Origin: an uncultured Eubacteriales bacterium | Lineage (GTDB): Bacteria; Bacillota; Clostridia; Oscillospirales; UBA644 | NCBI GenBank assembly: GCA_934454405.1 | Contig: CAKSFN010000013.1 | Span: 4,956-68,955 of the forward strand | Direction of reading: 5' to 3' | Length of the DNA: 64,000 nucleotides | Shown: positions 16,194 through 24,261 of the stretch, piece by piece | How the letters are laid out: each line of letters begins with the position of its first letter | Position numbering within the stretch: the stretch's first letter is position 1 | Made by a program: the position numbers and the translations under genes | The notes under the pieces: model-generated | What the model saw: only the letters and a program-made list of their open reading frames with translations | Told to the model about the DNA's origin: nothing | The model's database searches: none

Positions 16194-16337
16194 GTATATA
16201 TTGCGCGGGACATTTCGTTTTTTCGCTTGTCCCTATCGCATTATACTATATTTTCGCAAAAAAATCAATACGGAGCGCGCCGTACCGTCCTTTTCGGGGC
16301 AAACGGGCTCCGCGCTGAAAAAGACAGGTGGAATAAA

Positions 16338-17582
16338 ATGAAAATTCTTGTTATCAACTCCGGCTCGTCGTCGCTGAAATATCAGCTGTTCGACATCGAA
16401 ACGGAAAAAGTCATCGCAAAAGGTCTCTGCGACAGGATAGGCGTAAAGGGAGCCGTCGGCGCGTTTACTTTCAAAACGGATTCCGAAAAGTATCAGACAG
16501 ACGTCGATATGCCCGACCATGCAGCGGCTCTGAAAATCGTGCTTGACACTCTTGTCAGCAAGGAGCACGGCGTTATTTCGTCCGTTTCGGAGATTGAAGC
16601 CGTGGGTCACCGCGTGCTTCACGGCGGAGACAAGGTTTCCGGCTCTGTTCTCGTAACTCCCGAAATCAAGCAGACCATTCGCGACTGCTTCCCTCTCGGT
16701 CCCCTTCATAACCCCGCAAATCTCAACGGTATAGAATCCTGTGAAAAGATCATGCCGGGCGTTCCGCAGGTCGCGGTCTTCGACACGGGCTTCCACCAGA
16801 CCATTCCCGACTATGCTTTCATGTACGGCGTTCCCTACGAATACTATGAAAAATACAAGGTTCGCCGTTACGGCTTCCACGGCACGAGCCACAAGTTCGT
16901 TTCCCGCAAGGCGGCTGATTTCCTCGGCAAAAAGCCCGAAGAACTGAACCTTATCATTCTTCACCTCGGCAACGGCTCGTCTCTTTCCGCGGTAAGAGCC
17001 GGCAAGTGCGTTGACACGACCATGGGTCTTACGCCGCTCGAGGGTCCCATTATGGGAACGAGAAGCGGAACGATAGATCCCTCCGTCGTAACGTTTATGC
17101 TTGACAAACTTGTTGAAGAAAAGCTTGCGAACGGCGAAAAGATCGACCCGACAACGCTCGGAACGGAGCTTTCGACAATACTCAACAAAAAATCGGGGCT
17201 TCTCGGCATTTCGGGCAGGACGTCCGACTGCCGATACATCGTCGAGGGCATGGAAAACGGCGACGGAAGATGTACCCTTGCATATAAAATGCTCGTTTAT
17301 CAGATTCAGAAACTGCTCGGCTCCTATATTGCCGTTCTCGGCAGGGTGGACGCCGTGGTATTCACCGCGGGACAGGGCGAAAACGGTCCCGAAACGAGAG
17401 AAGCCATCTGCGACGGACTTGAAGAGCTCGGCATAAAGATAGACCTCTCTAAAAACGATTTCCGCGGACAGGACAGAGACATAACCGCCGACGGCGCAAA
17501 GATAAAGACTCTTGTTCTGACGACAAACGAGGAGCTCGAGATAGCGAGAGATACTTACAGAATAGTTTCGGAGCAGAAGTAA
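16338..17582 (+). CDS. ackA: Acetate kinase (first copy)
   Basis: Interconverts acetate plus ATP and acetyl phosphate plus ADP; in an anaerobic fermenter it mainly makes ATP. It starts MKILVINSGSSSLKYQLFD; HRVLHGGD, FDTGFHQTIP, YGFHGTSHKFVS and LHLGNGSSLSAV are all canonical. The ADP-contact segment reads SDCRYI, where the second copy has PDFRDI. The ATG at 16338 follows AGGTGGAA; an upstream in-frame ATG lacks both a ribosome site and family homology. 414 aa. No phosphotransacetylase gene is adjacent. Confidence 0.96.
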   Translation: MKILVINSGSSSLKYQLFDIETEKVIAKGLCDRIGVKGAVGAFTFKTDSEKYQTDVDMPDHAAALKIVLDTLVSKEHGVISSVSEIEAVGHRVLHGGDKVSGSVLVTPEIKQTIRDCFPLGPLHNPANLNGIESCEKIMPGVPQVAVFDTGFHQTIPDYAFMYGVPYEYYEKYKVRRYGFHGTSHKFVSRKAADFLGKKPEELNLIILHLGNGSSLSAVRAGKCVDTTMGLTPLEGPIMGTRSGTIDPSVVTFMLDKLVEEKLANGEKIDPTTLGTELSTILNKKSGLLGISGRTSDCRYIVEGMENGDGRCTLAYKMLVYQIQKLLGSYIAVLGRVDAVVFTAGQGENGPETREAICDGLEELGIKIDLSKNDFRGQDRDITADGAKIKTLVLTTNEELEIARDTYRIVSEQK

Positions 17583-17655
17583 ACAGCCTTTTCCGAAAGT
17601 CACAAAACAAGGGCTTTCAGGGCTTTTGTTCCTTGAAAATTCCGTATTTTGCGTA

Positions 17656-17684
17656 TTGACACTATCTGTTTAATGTGGTATAAT
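17656..17684 (+). promoter_or_regulatory. Promoter of the Wzz/tyrosine-kinase cluster
   Basis: TTGACA (17656-17661) and TATAAT (17679-17684) with a 17-bp spacer. The ~190-base leader before the first gene begins with a small stem (AAAGGG / CCCTTT) and holds no recognisable riboswitch. Confidence 0.85.
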
Positions 17685-17881
17685 ATCCGCAAAGGGGGTA
17701 TTGTGCCCTTTTGCATGATACCGATATATCAAAAAGCATTGTTTTCTTTGTTTTTGCGAACGGACGACACTTTCGGAACTTTCCGAAAAAAAGACGCCCG
17801 TCACGCGTCAAAACAGACAAAACAGCTTGATATTTCTCTTTTAACGAGTTTGATACAGGCAGAAGGAAGGGTAAAGCCTAA

Positions 17882-18586
17882 ATGTCTCATACGGATTTTA
17901 ATTTGGGTGATTTTTTCAGGGTTCTGAAAAAATGGCTCGCGCTTGTAATAATTCTGCCCGTTGCGGCGGGCACGGCGGCGTATGTGTATTTTTACGTGAC
18001 CTACGTTCCGCAATACACCTCAACCGCCATCGTCGCGTGCAGCTCCAAGCAGGCGTCCTCAGGCAATATTGACGGTTCGACGCTTTCCACATCCAAGGAT
18101 GTTGCGAAGTCTTTCAAATATATGATAACGCAGAGCACGACCTTGCAGGACGCGGCGGATATTCTTCATGAAAACCCGAAGATAATTTACAACGATTACA
18201 CCTCGGGCACTCTTGCGGGGATGATCAGCGTTTCGCAGGTCGAGGATACGTATTTCCTCACCATTTCAGCCACGGCATCAAACCGCTGGGTGGCGTGCGA
18301 CGTTGCGAATGCCGTTGCGGACGCGAGCGTAAACCTTGCGGGAGAGGACGGCGATCTCGGCTTCGGACAGATATCGGTTCTCCGCCGCGCAGAAGTTCCT
18401 ACTGTTGAAAACGGTTCCAGCATTTGGATGAAGGTTTTATTGTCAACGATCGTCGGGCTGGCGCTCGCCATAGGCATCGTGTTCATTCTTTATGTAACCG
18501 ACGACAGAATCAAAACCCAGGAAGATATTCTCAGATCGTACAATGTTCCCGTTCTCGGAGTTATTCCTCCCGAGACAATTCAGTAA
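17882..18586 (+). CDS. Wzz/CapA-type polysaccharide chain-length and kinase-modulator protein
   Basis: Membrane activator of a bacterial tyrosine kinase and chain-length regulator for capsule or exopolysaccharide. A first membrane helix lies at about residues 18-45 (LALVIILPVAAGTAAYVYFY), an extracellular region of ~135 residues follows, and a second helix is at about 180-205; the cytoplasmic tail ends SYNVPVLGVIPPE, the usual kinase-contact element. 234 aa, like YwqC/CpsC-type modulators. First gene of a cluster with a CpsD-like kinase (15 bases downstream) and a PHP phosphatase. Confidence 0.88.
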   Translation: MSHTDFNLGDFFRVLKKWLALVIILPVAAGTAAYVYFYVTYVPQYTSTAIVACSSKQASSGNIDGSTLSTSKDVAKSFKYMITQSTTLQDAADILHENPKIIYNDYTSGTLAGMISVSQVEDTYFLTISATASNRWVACDVANAVADASVNLAGEDGDLGFGQISVLRRAEVPTVENGSSIWMKVLLSTIVGLALAIGIVFILYVTDDRIKTQEDILRSYNVPVLGVIPPETIQ

Positions 18587-18601
18587 GAGAGGGGCTGTCC
18601 G

Positions 18602-19429
18602 ATGGCAACAAAAAAACACTCGGCCGAAGAGATAATCCCTCTTGATACGGAGAAGAATTTTCTTTTTTCCGAGGCCTTCAAAACGCTCAGAACGAATCTT
18701 TCGTTCTGTATGGCGTCCCGTGAAAATCACAGAATAGCCGTTACAAGCTCTCTCCCTTCCGAGGGAAAAAGCCTCGTCTCGATAAACCTCGCCTACGTTC
18801 TTGCGGAAACGGGAAACAAGGTCTGTCTTGTTGACGCGGATATGCGTTCCCCGAAGGTTCACAAGTATCTGAAAATAAAGAACGATACGGGTCTTTCGAA
18901 TTTCCTGAGCGGACAGGCGAATCTCGAAAAATGCCTTTTCAAAACAAAATACGAAAATCTTTACGTTATCAAATCCGGGGCGCTTCCCCCGAATCCCGCG
19001 GAATTGCTGAACGGCAAATTCATGGATACTCTTTTTGACAGTCTCGAAAAGATTTTCGACTATATCATAATCGACACGCCGCCTATGAACATCGTTTCGG
19101 ACGCGATGGTTGTCGCAAGCCATAAAACGGCGATCCTTTTCGTTGTTCGCGAAAACGATTCCGTACACTCGGAATTCAAAGAATCTTTGAGAAATATCGA
19201 GATGGCAAACCTCGACCTGATCGGCGTGGTTATCAACGACGCTTCGTTCGAGCCGAAGGGCGGCAGATACGGAAAATACAGAAGATACGGCAGATATAAG
19301 CGCTACGGCTACGGCTACGGTTACGGCTACGGAAGCAACGACGACGACGAAAACGACGATCTTCCTCCGCGCAGACGCCGAAAAGCGCCTAAAAGGAAGA
19401 AAAAACCAGAGGCTAAGGATAACGGATGA
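18602..19429 (+). CDS. CpsD/CapB-family tyrosine autokinase
   Basis: Cytoplasmic BY-kinase. The P-loop is VTSSLPSEGKSLVSINLAY (Walker A near residue 48); VDADMRSP is the Walker A' motif and YIIIDTPPMNIVSDA the Walker B. A cluster of nine tyrosines (about 220-243, RYGKYRRYGRY then KRYGYGYGYGYG) is the autophosphorylation site. Unusually it is not terminal: an Asp/Glu run and a Lys/Arg-rich tail follow. Its 3' end overlaps the phosphatase start by four bases. It should control polysaccharide export with the Wzz-like partner, but no glycosyltransferases lie nearby. Confidence 0.92.
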   Translation: MATKKHSAEEIIPLDTEKNFLFSEAFKTLRTNLSFCMASRENHRIAVTSSLPSEGKSLVSINLAYVLAETGNKVCLVDADMRSPKVHKYLKIKNDTGLSNFLSGQANLEKCLFKTKYENLYVIKSGALPPNPAELLNGKFMDTLFDSLEKIFDYIIIDTPPMNIVSDAMVVASHKTAILFVVRENDSVHSEFKESLRNIEMANLDLIGVVINDASFEPKGGRYGKYRRYGRYKRYGYGYGYGYGSNDDDENDDLPPRRRRKAPKRKKKPEAKDNG

Positions 19430-20130
19430 AATTCATCGACGTCCATACGCATCTTCTTCCGGGAATAGACGACGGGTCTCCCGACGTTGAAACTTCTTTG
19501 CAGATGCTCCGCAAATGGAAAGAGCAGGGCGTGAAAAAAATCGTTGCCACACCGCATTTTGACTTTCGCGACGTTTCCGTTGAAAGGTTCCTCGAACAGA
19601 GGCAAAACGCTTATGAAAAGCTTTTGTCCGCGGTTCGGGCAAGCGGTGAGGAGCTGTGCGAAATCATGCTCGGCGCGGAAATAATGTATTCTTCGAATAT
19701 GTTCGGTTTTATAGATCTCTCCGCGCTTTCGATAGGCGAAACGCCTTTCGTTCTTGTTGAGTTTGCAACGGAACTGTCCGCCGAAAAAGTTTCAAATATC
19801 GTCGCCTCCCGTTCGCGCTCCGACGTTATACTGATACTTGCGCACGCCGAAAGATATAAAAGCTTCGGCTTTTTGCGAAAGCTGAAAAAGCTTCGCGATG
19901 CGGACGTTCTCTTTCAGGTCAACTTTTCAAGCTTTCTTCCCTCATCTCCGTTCAGGGGAACGGCGGAAATGATGATGAAACACGATCTGATAGATCTTTT
20001 TGCGACGGACGCGCATGGCATAAACGTCCGTAATCCGGATTTCTCCGAGGTGCTTCGTGGCTTGTACCGCGAACACGGAAGGCAGAAAACCGACCGTATC
20101 CTCAACCGCTCTTACGAATATTTCGGATAG
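19426..20130 (+). CDS. CpsB/YwqE-family PHP tyrosine-protein phosphatase
   Basis: Metal-dependent phosphatase that dephosphorylates the CpsD-like kinase. The PHP-domain metal sites are visible: FIDVHTHLLPGIDDGSPD at the N-terminus, ATPHFDFRDV (residue about 43), ILAHAERYKSF (about 138) and FATDAHGINVRNP (about 192). 234 aa, slightly shorter than CpsB. The ATGA overlap with the kinase gene indicates coupled translation. Together with the two preceding genes it forms a complete phosphorylation-cycle module. Confidence 0.92.
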   Translation: MKFIDVHTHLLPGIDDGSPDVETSLQMLRKWKEQGVKKIVATPHFDFRDVSVERFLEQRQNAYEKLLSAVRASGEELCEIMLGAEIMYSSNMFGFIDLSALSIGETPFVLVEFATELSAEKVSNIVASRSRSDVILILAHAERYKSFGFLRKLKKLRDADVLFQVNFSSFLPSSPFRGTAEMMMKHDLIDLFATDAHGINVRNPDFSEVLRGLYREHGRQKTDRILNRSYEYFG

Positions 20131-20268
20131 GTCGCCGCAGCTCGATAACCGTCGGTTTTGACCGTCCGGCTTCCGGATTTTCCGGGCAAAATCATTAATT
20201 ACGATAAAAAAATCAGAATAAATCAGGCAACACACAAAAACCGTAAATTTGTTTCGGAGGAAACTATT

Positions 20269-20874
20269 ATGAAAAAATTATTGGCTATTGCAATGGTCGC
20301 TGTTATGCTTTTCTGTCTTTGCGCGGGCGCATTTGCCGCGGAGATCAACACTTATGAGCAAAAACTCCTCGATTATTGCAACAAAGAGTATCAGACAAAA
20401 GAAAACGGCGTTTACATCAAGCTTCCGTCCGATTATGCGGCAAAAGCCAACACATATTTAATGATGGTGGATATAACCGACAATCAGTTCGCCGCAGCCG
20501 AGGCTCAGATCAAGAATCTCGAAAATCTGATAAGAACGGAGCTTTCCGTCGACGCATCCGCTAAAACGCTGAAGCTTGAGGAAGTTTCCGACGATTTCTA
20601 CAACAAGACGTTGACTGTGTTCAGGGAGCTCGCAAAAGCCATCGACGCTTCCGTGGTTATCAGCTCGGATTTTGACAGAACAAACCCGAACGCGCAGGGC
20701 TCTATCGTCCTTCGCAGCAATTCGGACTCCTCCGCATTCGTTTACATTTTCGGTCAGCCCGAAACCGCGGCGGGAATAAATGTTCCCGTTATCGTTGCCT
20801 GCTCCGCTCTTGCGGTCGTTGCCGTTCTTGCGGCGGCTTTCCTCATAGCGAGAAAGCGCACCGTTCGAGGCTAA
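20269..20874 (+). CDS. Secreted surface protein with a QPETA sorting-signal-like tail, 201 aa
   Basis: Not a family I recognise. Residues 1-24 form a classical signal peptide ending AGAFA. The mature part (about 140 residues) is soluble, mixed alpha/beta, without cysteines outside the signal peptide apart from one (DYCNKEY). The C-terminus has the three parts of a cell-wall sorting signal in order: QPETA (163-167), a hydrophobic run (NVPVIVACSALAVVAVLAAA) and a basic end (RKRTVRG). The start at 20269 follows GGAGG. A sortase gene begins 48 bases downstream, which makes this its likely substrate; simple membrane anchoring is the alternative. Confidence 0.75.
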   Translation: MKKLLAIAMVAVMLFCLCAGAFAAEINTYEQKLLDYCNKEYQTKENGVYIKLPSDYAAKANTYLMMVDITDNQFAAAEAQIKNLENLIRTELSVDASAKTLKLEEVSDDFYNKTLTVFRELAKAIDASVVISSDFDRTNPNAQGSIVLRSNSDSSAFVYIFGQPETAAGINVPVIVACSALAVVAVLAAAFLIARKRTVRG

Positions 20875-20922
20875 ACAAAATCCCGCGCGCATTCAGCGCA
20901 AAGGACTGTTCGGTAAATTATT

Positions 20923-21735
20923 ATGTTTGAAACGAAAAACAAAAAACTCAGAATAGTTCTTGAATGTATATGCATGCCGATTTTTTTGGCATGCATATCC
21001 TTTACGCTCATCTATACGGTCGTATCGGTCAAGGTGGTAAACCCGAAGCTTGCGCTTGACACGATAAGAACGGTTTTCGGCGGCGACGGAATTTTTGAAT
21101 TTCCCGACAGAAAAGACATCTATCACGAAAACAACGATCCGCAGCCGACCTTGCCTTCCGACGTAAACGACCCGACTTCCCCGTCGGGAGAAGAGCCTTC
21201 GGGCGGCGGGGAGCCGACGACGCCGGAACACACAACGCCTTCCGAAACAGAGACGGAGGCGCCGACAGGCCCCGACAAGCCGGACGAGGATCTTATCAGC
21301 ATAAAAGATATAGATTTTCCGCATTTCAACACGGTTTTCGGAGAGATTGAGCTTCCCAAAATCGGAAGAACGCTCAACCTGATAATGGGCGAAAGCGAGC
21401 AGGCGATAACGGACGGCGCGGCGGTCTATACGTCGGGATATATCCCCGGTTACGGCGGAACGACGCTTATCAGCACGCACAACAACAATGTTGTCCGTCT
21501 TGACAGGCTCGGCGAGGGAGACGAGATTCTTATCCGCACACATTACGGGAATTACGTCTATCGCGTAAAATCAATAAAAATCGTTGATAAGAACGATCCC
21601 GACGCGTTCAAGGTCTCGGATAAGGGATACGAACTTGTGTTTTTCACGTGTTATCCCCTGCGCAAGCCTTCAAACGCGACGCAGCGCATGGTTGTGTATG
21701 CCGATATGGTTTCGGGACCGAAGATCGTGAGGTGA
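20923..21735 (+). CDS. Sortase, probably class D-like
   Basis: Membrane-anchored transpeptidase that attaches surface proteins to the wall. One N-terminal membrane helix (about residues 16-36) is followed by a Pro/Thr/Glu/Ser-rich linker (about 65-125) that may span the wall, then the catalytic domain (about 130-270). The triad is visible: His in LISTHNNNVVRLD, Cys in LVFFTCYPLRKP and Arg in NATQRMVVYADM. TCYP after the strand suggests class D, but classes E/F cannot be excluded. It follows the QPETA protein and is followed after four bases by a membrane protein; all three probably share a transcript. Confidence 0.88.
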   Translation: MFETKNKKLRIVLECICMPIFLACISFTLIYTVVSVKVVNPKLALDTIRTVFGGDGIFEFPDRKDIYHENNDPQPTLPSDVNDPTSPSGEEPSGGGEPTTPEHTTPSETETEAPTGPDKPDEDLISIKDIDFPHFNTVFGEIELPKIGRTLNLIMGESEQAITDGAAVYTSGYIPGYGGTTLISTHNNNVVRLDRLGEGDEILIRTHYGNYVYRVKSIKIVDKNDPDAFKVSDKGYELVFFTCYPLRKPSNATQRMVVYADMVSGPKIVR

Positions 21736-21739
21736 CGGT

Positions 21740-22690
21740 ATGAAAAAAAACATCGCGCTGCAAACGCTGCGCGCCGTCGGCTCAATCGTTTTGATGCTCT
21801 GCCTCTGCATAACCCTGTTTGCGGGAACGCTGTATTTTTCGCTCGGCGGTTTTTTGACCGACGCGGACGCGTATATATCGATAGCGGACAAGGCGCAGGA
21901 AAAGAACGATTTTTATAAAGATATGTATAAAAACACCTGCGCGCGGCTTGTTTCCCGGGGAACGCTCGGCGGTTTTCCGAAGGAGACCTTTGAAGGGCTT
22001 CTCGAATACGATTACGCCGTTACATCATTTAAGGAATATGTACGCTTTGTTGTAAAAGAGCCGAACGGCAAATTTACTTTGCCCGAATTTGACGAAAAAC
22101 TCCGCGCCGCGTGCCTTGCCTACGCGTCCTCGGAAGAGGCGAAGGCAGCAGGCTTTTCCTCAACCGAAAAAGAGATAGACGATTTTGTAAAATACGTTGA
22201 TTCGCAGGTCGTTGCAGTGATTGCGCTTCCTTTTTTCGCAAGCGTTTACCCCGCGGTCAGCGCCGTTTACGAGACAAAAATCGTTGCCGCCGCAGCGATA
22301 GGTTTTATCGTTGCCGTCGGCGTTTTCTTCGGGCTTCTTTGTCTGCTTGAACGCGGAAAAGCAATAAACGCCGTCCGTCAGACGCTTTACGCCCTGAGCG
22401 GCGCGGGACTTATGACGATAGTCGTCGGCGTGTTCCTCGACGTTTTGAACGGGAATAAATTTTTCAATTTCAGCTCGCAGGCAGTGCTTGACTACCTGAA
22501 TATTTACAAGGATTCACTCGCGCTTCGGATAAATGTTATCGGCATAGCCGTTGCGACCGTCGGTGTTGCCGCGACAGCATGCATAGCCGTGTTTTCGGGG
22601 CGGAAAAAGGGCGAAAAAAAAGGATTCCCGAAAAATAACGGGAATACAAATATTGAAAAAACCGAAAATATAAACACAGAAACCAACTGA
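21740..22690 (+). CDS. Four-helix membrane protein of unknown function, 316 aa
   Basis: Unrecognised. One N-terminal hydrophobic segment (about 10-35), an extracellular domain of ~145 residues with FKEYVRFVVKEPNGKFTLPE, then a membrane hairpin (about 150-205), a further segment (about 215-235) and a last one (about 265-285). The end is a hydrophilic Lys/Asn-rich tail (GRKKGEKKGFPKNNGN). It starts four bases after the sortase stop and precedes the second acetate kinase by 35 bases. Context suggests a role with the sortase system, but no motif supports a specific function. Confidence 0.65.
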   Translation: MKKNIALQTLRAVGSIVLMLCLCITLFAGTLYFSLGGFLTDADAYISIADKAQEKNDFYKDMYKNTCARLVSRGTLGGFPKETFEGLLEYDYAVTSFKEYVRFVVKEPNGKFTLPEFDEKLRAACLAYASSEEAKAAGFSSTEKEIDDFVKYVDSQVVAVIALPFFASVYPAVSAVYETKIVAAAAIGFIVAVGVFFGLLCLLERGKAINAVRQTLYALSGAGLMTIVVGVFLDVLNGNKFFNFSSQAVLDYLNIYKDSLALRINVIGIAVATVGVAATACIAVFSGRKKGEKKGFPKNNGNTNIEKTENINTETN

Positions 22691-22725
22691 AAGAAAGGAC
22701 GGCGGACAACCGCCGACGGAAGTTT

Positions 22726-23931
22726 ATGAAGATTCTTATTATCAATTCCGGCAGCTCCTCGCTCAAATATCAGCTTATCGATATGGAGAACGAAAGCGTT
22801 CTCTGCAAAGGCTCCTGCGAAAGAATAGGTATCGCGGACGGGATTTTTACGATGAAATACCCCGACAGGGAGCAGTATCAGATAATTTATCAGATGCCCT
22901 CGCATACCGAGGCGATAAAAATAGTTATGGATACGCTCGTTGATCCGGAACACGGCGTTATCGCGTCCGTTTCCGAGGTCGGGGCGGTCGGTCACCGCGT
23001 GCTTCACGGCGGCGACAGGTTCAGCGGCTCCGTTCTTGTGACGGAGGAGGTAAAAGACGCGATAAGAGAATGTATCCCTCTCGGACCTCTGCACAATCCC
23101 GCAAACCTGAAAGGTATCGAATCGTGCGAAAAGATTATGCCGGGCGTTCCGCAGGTCGCGGTCTTCGACACGGGCTTTCATCAGACCATGCCCGCTTATG
23201 CTTACCGCTACGGTCTTCCGAAAAAGTATTACGACGAATATAAGATCAGACGTTACGGCTTCCACGGCACGAGCCACAAGTTTATTTCACGCCGCGCCGC
23301 GGAGTTTCTCGGCAAAAAGCCCGAAGAACTGCGTCTGGTAACGCTTCATCTCGGCAACGGGTCGTCTCTCTGCGCCGTTAAAAACGGTGTCTGCGTTGAC
23401 ACCTCAATGGGGCTTACCCCGCTTGAAGGCTGCCTTATGGGAACGCGCTGCGGCTCCATTGACCCTGCCGCTGTTACCTATATAATGGACAGGGAGCATC
23501 TTTCTCCCGCGGAAATGGACACGCTGATGAACAAGCAGAGCGGACTCAAAGCAGTCAGCGGCATTTCGCCCGACTTCCGCGACATCAACGCCGCCGCGGA
23601 CATCGGTGACGAGGACGCAAAGCTTGCGCTTGATATGTTCGGCTATCAGTGCAAAAAAATAATGGCGGGCTACATCGCCGCCATGGGAGGTTGCGATGCT
23701 GTCGTATTCACCGCAGGCGTCGGTGAAAACAGAGCAGAGACACGCGCAAGAATAACCTCCGACCTTGAATTTCTCGGAATCAAAATAGATCCCGAGCTCA
23801 ATGAAAAGACCATTCAGGGCAAAGAGGCGGATATCTCCGCTCCCGGCGCAACGATAAGAACTCTTGTTCTTGCGACAAACGAAGAACTCGAAATCGCAAG
23901 AGAAACAAAAGAGATCGTTTCCAAACTGTAA
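22726..23931 (+). CDS. ackA: Acetate kinase (second copy)
   Basis: Same reaction as the copy at 16338-17582 and clearly paralogous. NSGSSSLKYQLID, HRVLHGGDRFSG, FDTGFHQTMP, YGFHGTSHKFIS and LHLGNGSSLCAV are all intact, and the ADP-contact segment is PDFRDI. 401 aa. It differs in the loop after residue 240 (DREHLSPAEMDTLMNKQSG) and has no promoter of its own that I can see, so it may be transcribed with the sortase genes. The two copies lie 5.1 kb apart in the same orientation. Confidence 0.95.
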   Translation: MKILIINSGSSSLKYQLIDMENESVLCKGSCERIGIADGIFTMKYPDREQYQIIYQMPSHTEAIKIVMDTLVDPEHGVIASVSEVGAVGHRVLHGGDRFSGSVLVTEEVKDAIRECIPLGPLHNPANLKGIESCEKIMPGVPQVAVFDTGFHQTMPAYAYRYGLPKKYYDEYKIRRYGFHGTSHKFISRRAAEFLGKKPEELRLVTLHLGNGSSLCAVKNGVCVDTSMGLTPLEGCLMGTRCGSIDPAAVTYIMDREHLSPAEMDTLMNKQSGLKAVSGISPDFRDINAAADIGDEDAKLALDMFGYQCKKIMAGYIAAMGGCDAVVFTAGVGENRAETRARITSDLEFLGIKIDPELNEKTIQGKEADISAPGATIRTLVLATNEELEIARETKEIVSKL

Positions 23932-23978
23932 TTCAAAGCGGAAGCTTTCGGAACGCCGCAATTTTATTCAGAACAAAA

Positions 23979-24240
23979 GGGGATGTAAAAAAAGCCCAGA
24001 CCGCAAAAAAGGCTGAAACATACAAAAAAGCAATGGCTTAAAAGATAAACAAAACGACTCAAAACAGCAATTTTTGTGTTTTTCCATAAAATAAGGTTTT
24101 AATACGCCTTTTTTGCTACGGGCGAATCTCACCTCTCGACGTACCTATGTACGCCTTCGGATTCGATTCACCCATTCTGAACATTTTTTCCTATCCCCAA
24201 AGGGGCTGTAAAAAAAAACGCAAGTTTTTTTTACAGCCCC
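23979..24240 (+). repeat. 262-bp structured intergenic repeat, copy A
   Basis: Begins GGGGATGTAAAAAAAG and ends in a hairpin GGGGCTGTAAAAAAAA / TTTTTTTTACAGCCCC (24202-24240), so its termini form an inverted repeat. Inside, GCAAAAAAGGC (24003-24013) can pair with GCCTTTTTTGC, and GGGCGAATC with GATTCACCC around a CGTAC-CTAT-GTACG tip. It encodes no protein. It fills the space between the convergent ackA and thrC genes, and the end hairpin probably terminates thrC transcription. Confidence 0.85.
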
Positions 24241-24261
24241 TTGATTTTTTGTTTTTGTGTG

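Noticed and set aside
16233..17603. Long open frame on the strand opposite the first acetate kinase gene
   Set aside because: It mirrors ackA exactly, has no family resemblance or ribosome site, and arises from codon bias. The same holds for long antisense frames over the second ackA, glnS, nupP and metY.
17684..17881. Riboswitch in the long leader of the Wzz/kinase cluster
   Set aside because: Only a short AAAGGG/CCCTTT stem is present; none of the conserved cores I know can be matched.
23979..24240. tRNA-like or small RNA gene inside the repeat
   Set aside because: The GGATTCGATTCACCC string looks like a T-arm at first sight, but there is no acceptor, D-arm or anticodon arm around it.
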